A stretch of 64,000 bases of DNA, from contig JAZARR010000088.1 in the NCBI GenBank assembly GCA_037389465.1, positions 2,480,001 to 2,544,000 on the forward strand, written 5' to 3'. How positions within the stretch are numbered: position 1 is the stretch's first letter; each line of letters starts with the position of its first letter. This document shows, in pieces, positions 10,701 through 23,560 of this stretch. Source of the DNA: Baylisascaris procyonis (lineage: Eukaryota > Nematoda > Chromadorea > Rhabditida > Ascarididae). The translations under genes were made by a program, and so were the position numbers. Below the pieces are notes generated by a model. It had not been told where the DNA came from. It was given only the letters and a program-made list of their open reading frames with translations, and made no database searches.

Positions 10701-13700
10701 GATGGATGCAAACCCCTTCCCCTTAGAATCCCTCCTTTGTCATGGGAAGTCAGTGAAAGGGGAGGGTAAAGGCTCTGCCCTTACGACAACAATGACGAAA
10801 TTGTGGACGAGTGGCTAGAGATGAAAATCAGAATCAAATATGGGCGATATTAATTTGCAGATGACGTCATGGCCGATCACAAATCGCATCTAAGCTAAAG
10901 AACAGCGATGAGCATGACATCTTACCTAGAATCTTAAAGACGAATAATTTTATCACAGGCAAATATTTACTCGTAAATGAATCCATTTAAACCTCCTTTA
11001 TATAAAATTTCTGTTATAATGAAGAAAGCTTCTCACTGAATTAAAGCGCCACTTATAGACAATGGAAAACTTTTAAATATATCATCGAAAGTCAAGAAGA
11101 AATAAACTATTACCTCAATCTTAGAGATGTCAAGGTATTCACATATTAGTGATAAACGATCCGCCTCGGTCAGCTCAATTCGAGAGGCGATCTCATCATC
11201 CTCTGCATCCTTCCACCTGAATTTCATCACTTAAAGATAGCCACAATCAGTGGCGAGAGAAAATATTTGGAGCTCACTCATTTCCTTTTGTGGCATGTAA
11301 ACGATTCAAGTACAACTTTCCTACACCTCGCTACTTTTCTTACACATTTCCTAATTTTGCCCTCAGATTTCCTACATTTTCTACACCTTTGAAGCTTATT
11401 TCCTGAACAGTTTCCCATGTCATTATGTTGCAGCCAAAAAAAAAAAAAAAAAAACTATAAAGCATACTGAAAATTAAATCTGGTACTAATGATGCATCGA
11501 GAAGGACAACGGAAATGCACTTTCCTTATCAATCGATAACTTTTTGTAAGATCATAAAAATTTATACAACTGAAAAAGCAATATATTATTGAAAAGATAT
11601 GGTTTTCAGCAAGGAAAACATACGAAGAAAGCGAATTCGGATCGCAATAAAGTCAATGCCATCATTAAGCAAAGCATGAACCAAACAAAAAAATCGATCA
11701 ATCTTTCAGCGGTAATCGATGGAGAATCAAAGCTATACACTGGAACAAACTTGAAGCATTCGGCTCAGAGTTGCTGATAGTCATCTAGATAACAGAAGAT
11801 CGGAATTTCATATAGCCTTATATCTAAAAAACAGTATAAATAAATAAACAAGTACATGGATACGCCTATTTATATGTGTACAACCCCCCTCCCCCCAAAA
11901 AAAACAAATTTTTTAAAAGAGAAAATTAAACGAATATATTGAAAAAGGGTAACTGACCAAGTAAAGTCAGGACCCGGATCGACGGAGAAATGAACAGGAA
12001 GAAGATTTCTCTCCTTATCAACGATCGGTATAATGGCTGAAAGAAAGTATTCTGGTTAGATTGATGATGCTATATAGCGCAATTACGCTCGCGAACAACC
12101 GCCTAGCCCCGTCCCCCAATACTGCCTAAATAATCTATAGACCATTCGGGCAAATACTGGTCGTGTCTGCAGATTACATACAGAGTTAGTGATGACAATG
12201 AACAATCTCCCTTATGGTGGTACATATAACGACTTCCGGAAGTGCAGGCATTCATAAGAATCAACATGCAACTATTCAGTGAAACTTTCAGAGTAGTTTC
12301 AGTGGGTAGGAAACTCTTACACGGATGATTTTGGTTTATTATTTTCAGTCATGAGGAAGTGTAGTGTATGGTAATAGCGATCACCTTTCTAGTTAACTGA
12401 AGAAATGCTCAGTCGTTTTAAAGGTAGCAATAGTTGAAAGTTTGCAGTACATAAAATTTTAAAAGTAACAAAGTTTGAAGGACGATCTTAGTGAATGACT
12501 TTAAAAACCCTGGACTTCAAAACTTCGATGCTTATGGAGCATTGATATGCTCCCTAATACGTTGCAGTGACTGAACCTGAACGTTTCGACTAACAGATTC
12601 AGAGGGGATAGAAAACAATATAAACTCGTAATTGAAACCTTCCAGTACTTTCGTTATTTGGTAGTATTTCACTTAGAAGAAGGCGCACTGAAAGCCAATA
12701 ATAACAGACTTACGCAACAGAGTGCTATTTGGTGTAGGACGCATCGTGACAACCGCAGAAAAATGAGCCGAATCGTAGCATAACACTAACGGTGATCGAC
12801 TACACTGCTCCGGAGGGCATTCCAATGGTAAATAGATGCCACCAAACGGGATCGGCGCCAGTTCTTCGCCCATCGCATTTCTAAGCACTGTGTCTGACAC
12901 TACTGAAAAGTAGCTTTACAATGAGACCTTTAAACATAACAAAGAAATAATGCAAGCCACACAAAACAGCTTTGAATTGATATATAGCTCTTTATATGCG
13001 TTAAACTGCTGCAAGAAATCAAATTAATAAAGAATAAAAATAGTGCGGCACAGTATTAATTCCAATTTTATTCATTATTTAAACACGGTAATCTTCTACT
13101 ATTTAATAAAACAAACTTTAATCTGTCCGGCAGATTGACATTGCAACGCATAAATTCCCTTTCAATAGCTAACATCCATCCAAAAAACCGTATTATCATT
13201 GATCTCATAGAGGTCTAATCCCTCTACCCTCTTCGTATAGCAATAGCCGATCTTGCTCTTTCAAAACAAAAAAAAAAAAAAAAAAGAAAGCCAATACGAG
13301 CCTATTATTGAACGTTTGAGTACGTGCGCAAGCGCGAACACATGAATCGTCTCTAGACTTGCATAGACTTGCTCCGAATCCTGACTTTCAGTTTCCGTTG
13401 ACACCTCGTTTCTGGAAATTCATAACCGATATGACGAATGCTGTTGTCTCCGAGTTCCCAACCAAAATAAATCCAAATATACACATTCACAAACATTCAC
13501 AAAAGAAAAAAATTAACTAGCTAACATTAATCGTAATCTATTGCTTTAAATAACGCAAAAAAAAAACCCCAATACTGTTGATCTATAACTATCGTTACAT
13601 ACGTTCTTCACCGTATAGCTTGTGTTTTTTCCTTTTGGCGCTTCTGAATACAATAAATACAATATTTCATTTTCGCATTCCTATTCTACCTCGCAAAATT

Positions 13701-16700
13701 TGAAATAAACCGATTGTAGTGATATCAAAGAGAATTTCATACGACGGTAACGCAATTCAATAATAGTTGGAAACGGGAGTACCTATCAATTAATCAGTGG
13801 TTACCTGTTGCAGGTATCTTAATATGAACAGCATCCTCCCTCTCCCTCTCTTCTGCAAACTTAAGCGCTGCCTCTACGATAACTTGGAAATTGTCAGACC
13901 TCTCCATACATTATGTCATTTGAGAAATGAGTCGAACAAAATAGCTCAATATCTTAAGAGTCGTCTCGAAGTGCTCACCTTTGGGTAGTTTTTCTTGGAG
14001 TAGCCGCTGCCGAATCTAAAAGAATTTGCCATTCTTTCTGCCATTCATCGTCCGAAAGCGTAAGACCGGATTCTTGATTTGCTTTACTTTCGGCGAATCG
14101 CCATCGACGATATAATGTGTGTCGCCTACTTCCTCTATAATCATTGCAATTTAAAAACTTCATTCCTATTAAAACATTTTATAATATTTTTTTCTTTGAA
14201 TTTTTGCACAAACCAACAAATCTAGCAGCTAGTCGAAGCTGGTAGGCAAAGATAATAAGAAGTGGACGAGCAGACCAATACGATGCTGTTTTACAATTAG
14301 ACTAGCTTCAACCATCAACGGTATACTGCAAACGTATTTTTAGAAGATCATATAAACGCATCTTACACAAAACGAAAATATAGCACAACTACTACCGAAT
14401 GCTTCTTCCAAACACACAAAATTGAGAGAGCCTTCTTTACAATTCCCTTCAGTGCCATATAGTCCATTTAGTAAAGCGCCTCATATCGCCTTTGAAAGCT
14501 TTCGCTAGATAGGCTAATGCCGCATTCGGTGGCATCAAAACGAAAGGTAGCAAGAATGTACCGACACTCCCATGACTCTCAACTAGCAAAAGTGTAATGC
14601 AACGGAAGCCCCTTCACCTCCCCCTCCCCTCCCAAATTACGTGGTACCCTCGAGGAATCCTTCCTGCTCGCAATTCCAGTTTTCTAATAATGCCCCACAA
14701 CTGACCTTACCGGAATATTCATTTCTCTTCGGATTGTACACTGTCGGGTTAAGGCAGTTTCGAAGGTGACTGCTAAGATTTAGCTTTTTACTTTTAGACC
14801 TCCCAAACCAAACATCCTCCTCCCTTACCATTTTTTAGAATTCATCCCCCACCCTTACCTCCACTGTTTTCCTTATTGAGTATAGTTATCCAATAATGCT
14901 TTTCTTCACTCACCTAACCGAGAATACCATCTCGAAGCTTGATCACAAAATTCTATCCTTAAAACATATGACAAAAACTTACTGAGTGATCATTTCGTGA
15001 AGTGTTTTCCTAAGCATAAGATGTCGATCATGAACACCCCATAGGCCGAGAGAAGCCGCATGTAAAAGGCAATTGCCATCGCCGGTGGTACTTAGTGGCC
15101 ACAAGCGTTGTCCACCTCCATTACAGCACCACCAATTCAAGTGTCCTTCAAATATGCATCCAATTAGCGAATCGACAACAAAACAAAAGTAACACATCCA
15201 TTCGAGGATAAATAAGGATCATGGCCGAAATGTCGCAAATGTTTGTAGTATGACCAACATCGCTATGCCGGAACGTTGCAATATCAGCCGTATCATTGCA
15301 ATGATCAAATCTCGGCACTATAGATAACAATTGATACCGCTCTAAAAAGTAAGCACTTTACTGACCGATCAAGCTTTATTTTTCCGCCAAAGCTTGAAAA
15401 GGCGTACATAGAAAGGATCCAAATGCCCAAAAAAGAAAAGGATTAGAGAAAATGAGAGAAAACAAGTTGATGAAAACATAAACTTTGAGCTAAATATGCA
15501 GTAAATTCAGAAGAGGAACAACAGCACGGCTGAAGCTCGACAACAGAGCAAAGGATTTCTTATATCTCTTGTTTATCCATTTAACACATAATCTTTACTT
15601 CTTTATAAAGAGTGCACGCAGTAAAACTTAGAAGTTTAGTGCAAACCATTCGGAGTGATAGTTGATGGAGTGCAGAAACATGTCGACAAAACTATGCTTC
15701 ACAACGAATACGTTTCATACGGATTACTTTATAAGTCAAAATAAAATTTGCATAAAACAAGCTATGGAAATAACACATTCAGCATATGCAAGACAGCTCT
15801 GAAAGATGGAGTGAAAACGTGAACTAAAAAAACTTAAATAAACCTGAATTCTCCAGTTTCTTCAATATGGTCGTCTCAATAAGGTCTTCCTCGAGGAAGC
15901 GTCTGAATTCTGGGGCAAGTTCAGAAAGATTCGGCAAAACGAAAGCACATGAGGGCATTTCGAAACGTTTTGCTACGTCCCACGACCACTTCCTCTCACC
16001 ACTATAGTTGTTTTCATTGTTTCCCTCTTCAACTTTACCTATAAAATGATGATCTGCATGAAAATGGCTAGAGAACGGAAGTTGCATTTGAATCCAACAA
16101 TTACGATCAAATCATATATCGCATTAAGAGTAGTAAAATTAAACGCTACTCATATGATAAAGTAAAGATGCATTACCATTAAACAATCGTAATGAAAACT
16201 GTTGCTTGAAACTGTTCTATATTGATTAGCTATTTCTACTTTCGTTTGCTCCTTAGTTCTACATAATTTCATTTTCACTCGAAAATGTTTGAATCGCTTT
16301 CATTAGTTTTATAAGATAATAAAACATATTATCTGCCCTATTATTTCAAAGAAAATCATCGGAATTTGTTGCTCATCATATAAGAACTCCAACAATTACC
16401 GCATAGACAGAATGCTGAAATATTCATTCCCTTCAACATTACTAATTCATCACGCTCATCCTTAATATGTATTTACATAAGCAATAGCGATTCGAGTGTT
16501 GAGTGGTTCAGAATGGCACAGATTTTCACCTCTTCATCGTTAAAACTTTATGCAACAACATACACGACAGTGCAACAGACAGACACAAACACATACGTAT
16601 ATGGGCACCTCAACATAGACACACAGATTTCTCGGAAAGTTTAGAAATAGTACCATCGGAGGTAGATGGCGAAATGGATTGTGGCTCTTCGTCTTTCTTG

Positions 16701-17617
16701 CTCCAGACATTGAAGCGCTGTACCGAAGCAGCAACATCCCACCCGTCGTCTGAATATGTCAACTATCACCTTCATCAGGGAACATTGCAAAAAACAAACA
16801 TACCAGAATTAGTTGAGATGTTTCCTATGAAAAAAAAAACATCCTTTCAGATTTTTGAACATTTGAAGAACGGGGAATACATTTTATTTGAAAATGACTT
16901 AAGTTAAGTTTGGCCCCCCAGATAGGCCAGATTAATTCTGGCCCTCGAAGCGCGCCTGCGTTAAATCTGGTTCTCCCAATGAGCTCGGGCTAAGTCCGGT
17001 TCTTCAAGCGAATCTCGGTTAAACTTGGATTTTCAATGCAAACCTAGGTTAGACCGGGTCCTCCAACCAGTGCTAGGCTAGACCCGAGCCCTTGAATGAA
17101 CCCAAGTCAAATCAGGCCCTTTCCTCTTTTCTACACAGATGTTAAACCCGAGCCTTCTAACAGGACTGAATTCAATCCGGTCCTCCAAACAGGGTGGGCG
17201 AAAACTGGCCCTCCAAACGAGTTTGGATTGAATCCAGCCTGGGTGGGTCTAACCCAATCCTCTAAGCTTAAACCTGGCTTGCAAACAAGCCTAGGTTGAA
17301 CCCAGTCTCCAACCGGCTCTGAGCTAAACCCGCTTTCTCAAGAGGGCAGAGGTTAAATTCGGCCACCCCCCTTTTCCCTCAATCGGCTTCGGTCAAGCCT
17401 GGTTTCCAGTCAGGTTCCAGTTTGTTTAATCCCGCCTCTAGACCTGGTGAAATAAACGGCCAGGAAAGCAATCTCGTAAGCGAGGAAAAAAGAAACTTCT
17501 AAATAATGAAGAAGAAAAACCTTCGAGGAATCCACGTGCAAAAGACGGCGTCGTCTGCGTAATTGCGACAAACTTTTCGACAGCTTGCACGTGCATATCC
17601 ACATTGCCGTCATGCAT
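7777..17617 (-). CDS. OTUD7: OTUD7/Cezanne-type OTU deubiquitinase
   Basis: Fourteen exons rebuilt: 17617-17521, 16749-16654, 16038-15844, 15145-14983, 14134-13979, 13411-13302, 12902-12714, 12036-11958, 11216-11114, 10243-10016 (start approximate), 9584-9423, 9091-8996, 8518-8445 and 8029-7777. All phases match, giving about 666 residues, within the family's usual range or a little shorter. The family cleaves ubiquitin chains (Lys11-linked for human Cezanne) and restrains inflammatory and cell-cycle signalling. Visible features: an N-terminal UBA split between exons 1 and 2 ([19 protein letters not shown]); the OTU core with catalytic Cys155 in [15 protein letters not shown] and catalytic His319 in [10 protein letters not shown]; the signature [13 protein letters not shown]; and a C-terminal A20 zinc finger, C551-x4-C556-x11-C568-x2-C571, split by an intron. 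The ATG follows the acceptor TTCCTTGCAG by about 40 bases. All catalytic residues are intact. Confidence 0.92.
13300..13301 (-). other. Non-canonical GC splice donor in the OTUD7-like gene
   Basis: The exon encoding [10 protein letters not shown] must join the exon starting VVSDTVLRN to keep the conserved OTU motif aligned (compare RRPIVVVADT in Cezanne). The only phase-compatible boundary puts AG/GCTCGT at the donor, that is GC instead of GT, with a normal TTTTCAG acceptor at 12,903. GC-AG introns are known in nematodes. Confidence 0.6.
16905..17430. repeat. Degenerate GC-rich 30-bp tandem repeat
   Basis: About 17 diverged units of roughly 30 bp with a loose consensus CCGGGTCCTCCAA-N(5)-CCTAGGTTAAAC. 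For example, four adjacent 30-bp units occupy about 16,997-17,116, and the period then drifts between about 20 and 34 bp. The block is far more GC-rich than its surroundings. It lies wholly inside the first intron of the OTUD7-like gene. Confidence 0.75.
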
Positions 17618-18100
17618 CGCAACCCACCGAAGAGGCACTTTCCCTAACCGATTACCCTGCAAGGAACTATATACCCACCGATTATAGAAATCCTTAAAAA
17701 AAACAGCAACAGGCTGATTTTTTTAATGCCGCCTAGGCATATTCCAATAATGAATTAATACCACCCGAAGATAGAGAATTGCCAATCACGTTTGACGATC
17801 AACAAGAGACGCATTACGATACGACCTTAATCATACATACACAAAGTCACGGCTCACCAATCATCTCGAAAGAGTTGCCACTTCATAAAATGCAATAGGA
17901 AGCACTTACCTGCATAAAAAAACACCTATTTTGTATACAGTAAAAAAAAAACGGAATAATTGGCAGATTTTCAGGATCCGTTCACCTTATGGCGTCTACT
18001 ATGCAAAAGGCTTTGTTATTTTTAATAACTTTAGGTTTATCCTTTTTTTATTACTTACTGAGGCAATATATAAATTTCCACATAATAATGCACTAACCAT
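17618..18100. other. Upstream region of the OTUD7-like gene
   Basis: Holds the 5' acceptor-like TTCCTTGCAG (ending about 17,660 on the minus strand), likely the trans-splice site, then AT-rich sequence. A possible plus-strand exon (17,965-18,030, reading IRSPYGVYYAKGF) has an acceptor, but its phase does not fit the next candidate exon. Promoter elements not recognised. Confidence 0.35.
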
Positions 18101-18105
18101 CACAA

Positions 18106-18590
18106 GCATTTAATGATAACATCCAACCGACCAATCATACACTTCACAACAAACCAACAGTGTCTGTTGAAATAGATTTGCCGGTAAAAAAAAATCAAAA
18201 GACGGGAATTTTGCCAATTTTGTTGCATTTTGCGAAGATCATTGCTATTGATGCAATGCGCATGTCGAATTTCAAGTATCACATTTTACTTCTACGGTTT
18301 ACTCCGATTGATATAAACGATGTCGTACCTGAGGTTGTTCCTAACTAGCTCACTGAGAAGTTAAAGCTTCATTCTTGGAAGTCCGACTACAGGTCGAGCA
18401 AAGCAGTAAATCGAGAAGAATGACCTCATTCAACGTTCTTGTTAGAAAAAAAAAGAAACTTCTAAATTTGAAGCGCCAAAGTATTTTTGCCGATGAAATT
18501 TGCCGAAAAATTTGGTGTATCTGCGAGGAGAACACATTTTCACTGATGAACCTTGCGAACGTTTGCGTAGACATGAGACTAACATCCTGA
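18106..18590 (+). CDS. Candidate exons of an unidentified gene, divergent from OTUD7
   Basis: Two phase-compatible pieces. The first open stretch ends at CCTGAG/GTTGTT (18,328) and includes VSVEIDLPVKKNQKTGILPI; its acceptor is ambiguous (18,108 or 18,162). The second starts after CCGACTACAG (18,403) and reads VEQSSKSRRMTSFNVLVRKK, then FADEICRKIWCICEEN, to a TGA at 18,588-18,590. A donor before the stop (TTTGC/GTAGAC) would allow splicing onward to the exons at 19.7-20.7 kb. No domain recognised. The start of the gene is not found. Confidence 0.3.
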
Positions 18591-19660
18591 CAACCATTGC
18601 ACCGATAACTTTTCAACTGATTAAAACATTTCAGAAACGCCACGCCGCAATCGTGTTTCTTTGTTTATAAGCGGTAGTGGTGAGTAGCGAGCAGGGGAGG
18701 AGGGTGGAGAGAGGAGAGGAGAGGGGGGGATGTGCTCACAGCTACGTCGAAAATATTTATATCCGAAAGACTATGAACGGAGAAATACAATAATCGATTG
18801 CAATGGTTTTTGTAATGCAACTTTCGCACGTTGCAAACGAAAGTTTGCAATAGTTTTGCAGTAAACTCCACATAAAGAGCAACGGATATTTAACACCAAA
18901 AGATCAGAAACACCATGAAGAGGGTCAATGACGCAGCATGTCTCGAACTCAAAACCAAAACACACAAAAACTTCTAGTCTCAGTGAAGTGGATGGTAGCA
19001 TTTTAAAGGAAATTTGATATAAGTGGAAGATTCCACATTCAAGTATGCAAACAGCGCAATATGTGCTTTTAGGAGGACGTATATTTTTTTGAATGATCAT
19101 ATAAGATGTATAAGCGTAGATGCGAAGTAATATGACGCACCTTGATGACGCTTTTATAATGAAAATTAAGCGCAATTTAGTATGCGCTTTGCTAAAAATA
19201 TTAAAACAATGCGAACGTTCCCATCAACGATACAATAAAAAGAATCTATAAAAACAAAAGAGATCTCATAGTTTATAGTTTTTACTGCAATTTTTTTAGA
19301 CGATTTTCTATATAATAATAAAACTATATGGTATAAATGCAAATGTATCCTCTTATTGTAATGCATCGCAAATCTTATATCGAGTATATCAGTCAGTCAA
19401 ATTTTAATTTAATTTTAATGCTGCATTGGATTTCAAAAAGTTTCAAACAATGGAAGTTAATGAGTAATGTTAATACTTAAATATAAGAATGCAAACCCTA
19501 CGTGACGATTTTGGGCAGTATAAATTCGCCTTATTCATATTGGTGAGATGAGAAACGAATCGCAGTTAAAGTTCATCGAAATCTAGAACTTAGTGGCATT
19601 AGTCGCATTCGTTGTGCTTATGCATTCATAAAGTTCAACTTATTGCGAATGCAAAACACC
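18591..19660. other. AT-rich spacer or intron
   Basis: Includes a purine-rich stretch (GGAGGAG repeats, 18,690-18,730), otherwise AT-rich. Open frames on the minus strand (18,665-19,175) have no matching splice sites. No gene called. Confidence 0.35.
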
Positions 19661-19668
19661 TAGCACAC

Positions 19669-20646
<978 letters not shown>

Positions 20647-20700
20647 AGAGTAAGTTATCTGAAGATGGTTCCTCCCAGCATATGAAACTTTACTTCGAAG

Positions 20701-20794
<94 letters not shown>
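20701..20794. repeat. (TA)n microsatellite 2
   Basis: About 94 bp of uninterrupted TA, just downstream of the strong donor at 20,647, so probably intronic. Confidence 0.97.
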
Positions 20795-20798
<4 letters not shown>

Positions 20799-21048
20799 TC
20801 TGTTTTACCCTTTCGTAAACATTATTTAACCAACTACCGGGATGAAGGGATGTGATTTTTTCGTTAAAATGATGTAAATGGTACAACAGTTTTTTGGATA
20901 TGCCCATATAATGCGTCGAGTAGAGATGAAGTAATAATTTATGCTGACATTTCGGATCTTTGAGCCATGATCATAGCACACCGAGCTCAAACTTGGGTAA
21001 TTGAACCTTTTTTATCAACTACTCAAGTTATTGCCTTTACCTAGACTA

Positions 21049-21331
21049 CTCACGCACACACACTCGCACGCACGCGCCCACACACGCACACGCACACACA
21101 CCAACGGTCGCGCGCACATTCGCATGGACACGCGAACACACACACTTCCGCATGCAGGCGCACACCCACCTCCACGCACACACACGCACACCCACACTCG
21201 CACAAACGCCCACTCGCACGCACACTCACTCGCACGCACACACCCCCACAGACACACGCACATCCCCAACCACGCACACCTACACCCCGACTCACCCACA
21301 TACACCTACAGAAGCTCACACACAAACGTCT
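21049..21331. repeat. Imperfect (CA)n-rich block
   Basis: About 280 bp built of CACACA, CACGCA, CACTCG and CACCCA on the plus strand. It is an interrupted CA microsatellite with unusually high GC for the window. Open frames on either strand (His-Thr-rich or Cys-Val-rich) are products of the repeat. Just downstream lies a strong acceptor (TCCATTTTCAG, 21,342) with open frames on both strands to about 21,545, not assigned. Confidence 0.9.
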
Positions 21332-21342
21332 TCCATTTTCAG

Positions 21343-21780
21343 TGGGTGCAATTATGGGTGATGGAGCGACGTTTGTGGCCTTCGCGCATAATCACAGGAT
21401 GGTGTGCCCATCACGTTGAAAGATTGTTGAGAGGTGCATTATTCGAACAAATGGGATCCTCAACGAAATTTGCAACCCAACTGTTTTTCATTTCTTCACT
21501 TCTTTCTGCTGAAGAAGCATATCTCACGATTGCACAAGGTTTTCACACGTCGTTAATGACCTGCACAAATCTGCATATCTAACCACAGTTATAAACGATT
21601 TTTTTTTACTTTTGCAAAACAAAATTCAACATTGATCAGCTCTTGCATTAGCAAAAAAACTTTCCATTTTATTTGGTTTCTTTTCCCACTCAGCTCAGAA
21701 GTTTCACATATTCGATTTAGTCATCAAAGCTGACTCATCTCCTTTGCCGGAAGTTAAGGATCTCACTCAATATTGCTTTT
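21343..21780 (+). other. Possible terminal exons, strand ambiguous
   Basis: After the acceptor at 21,342 a plus frame stays open to a CAAG/GTTTTC donor (21,539). It joins in phase to 21,694-21,780, after TTCCCACTCAG, ending EVKDLTQYCF and TAG. However, the minus strand also carries a protein-like frame over 21,430-21,545 (AERSEEMKNSWVANFVEDPI, stop near 21,430) with its own CTTCTTCAG acceptor. I cannot decide between them. Confidence 0.2.
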
Positions 21781-22426
21781 AGTGTCCGTTTTTGATCATC
21801 TAAGGCAGTGCCCTTTTTGTAATATTATGCATTAATTCCATTGGTAATGATGATACTGAATCGCTCAAGGTTTGCGTCAACGAGTCCTTCTAATATTTCT
21901 TCGTGTTGCTTACAGTATTTTATTTTGGCGATCTTAAAACTAGTTGTATAGGTCTTTTTTCATATTTGAGCGTTGCATATAACGATATTAAAAGATGTAA
22001 AATTCTTCTGATTGCTCATCTAAAGAGCATTACGCCAAAACAAGTTATGTAAGTGCACCAATGAAAAAGGTAAAGATTTATTGGGAAGTACTTATGATTA
22101 TGGAGTTCCGGTGATATGATTGCCACTTCTGAAGCCATCGTTCAGTCAATGCCAGAAGGATCTCATAAATAGACGTTTTTAAGATTGATTTTCTTTTAAA
22201 TGATGTCAACGTCTTTGGAGTCATCCGTTTTCTGTTGTCTGATGCAAAAAATTCATCGAAAATTGGAAAAAAAAAAAAAGAATATTTTTAAGTGCATAAG
22301 AATAAAGCAAAATTTAGCGCAAGCGATGATTAACCGCAAATTTTGATGGGGATAACCGAAAATTTTCAGCAAGAAATCAGCGAGTAGATTTCATATAGAT
22401 ATTCATCAGTACAAAATCTTAGCACG
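21781..22426. other. AT-rich spacer
   Basis: No convincing gene or repeat. Ends in ATCTTAG/CACG, the likely trans-splice acceptor of the next candidate gene. Confidence 0.4.
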
Positions 22427-22993
22427 ATGAAGTTGCAACCTCGGTATCCCACGAGAATATGTCCGCTATTTCGATTGTTTTTGAAGCGATATCGTATGAA
22501 TGGATTTCGATTGTGCACAGGTGATTTTAGACGAGTTTTAATGGAATTGTTTGGCGCTTATAGCAGCATTATTGCCCGGTGGGATATTGTGGTACTACCT
22601 TTACGTATGTGATAATCAGTAGGCATAGGTAGAGATACGTTGCACTGTAATTTGAAAATGCTATTTTTATATGAGCAATAGAACGAGGCTGTATGAGAAA
22701 TGTACCAAGTATTGACAACGATGCTGTCTGATCTTGAAGACTGGATGTTGGTGATTTATCACTCTTCCAATCGTTACAAAGATACCGATTTTCGTTTTCT
22801 CGTCTTCGAACGTATTGAGATTCTTACGTATAGTATCGGCTTATCACCTGAGCGGAAATGCTTTTTACGCACTCTTGTAAATTTGTTTCGCAAAGTGCTT
22901 TATGACGACATTATGTCTATACGTTCGGTATTTCTACCCATCGATATGTTGATTTATCCGGTAGCTTCAATGCGGAAAACATTGAAGCTATAG
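22427..22993 (+). CDS. Unidentified two-exon gene
   Basis: The start ATG lies four bases after an ATCTTAG acceptor. Exon 1 (22427-22604) ends at TTAC/GTATGT, a good donor. Exon 2 (about 22698-22993) has a weak acceptor (GTATGAG) but continues a protein-like frame to TAG. The product is about 157 residues and basic, rich in Arg, Phe and Leu, with stretches such as FRLFLKRYRMNGFRLCT and DWMLVIYHSSNRYKDTDFRF. No signal peptide or known motif. An alternative acceptor (GCAATAG) would end the protein early. I do not recognise it. Confidence 0.35.
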
Positions 22994-23560
22994 TTACGAG
23001 ATCTTTCCGGTATTATTCGTTCTCTAAGGTGATTTCCTATAACAAATTCCACATTGACCCATCAACTGCAAAAGAAATCATAGATATTAAACGATTATTT
23101 GAATTTATTATATAGTTGTCATTTTTTATTCTACGTTGATCATTTTATAGAAACGAATAAATCTTTCGCCGAATATTCATACAATCAAGCGAGTTGTTTT
23201 GAATGTGAAAGTATTTCTTTACATATTCACTATTTATAAGTTATTTAAGAAGTTAATTGGTGAGATAAGGGCAACACAAAAGTGCCCATCGTTTTAGCTC
23301 CTCTCGTAGGCTTTAGCTTTTTTTTTTCGGGAAATTATTTTTATTCCTATCGTGCTTATTTTTTAGAATGTTTTTTTGTTTATTTTATTCCTACTTTTCA
23401 TTTTTTTATCAGTGACGTCTTAACCAATAGTAAGTATATTTTTTGCCTTTCCAAAAAAAGTCCTTTCCGTTTTCGTTAAATCCCCCACCGGAAACTGAGC
23501 GCTGATGCCTGTATTGTATTATTATATTGTCATGTTGACTTTCTACTATTTCTTTCATAT
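22994..23560. other. Spacer before the minisatellite
   Basis: AT-rich, with a T-rich stretch (23,310-23,410). No gene called. Confidence 0.45.

Noticed and set aside
17096..17299. Plus frame of 67 codons, Pro/Asn-rich
   Set aside because: Translation of the degenerate 30-bp repeat inside an OTUD7 intron; the period drifts and the frame is not kept.
21001..21582. Long plus frame (193 codons) and minus Cys/Val-rich frames over the CA block
   Set aside because: Most of the length is microsatellite; only the part after the acceptor at 21,342 could be real.
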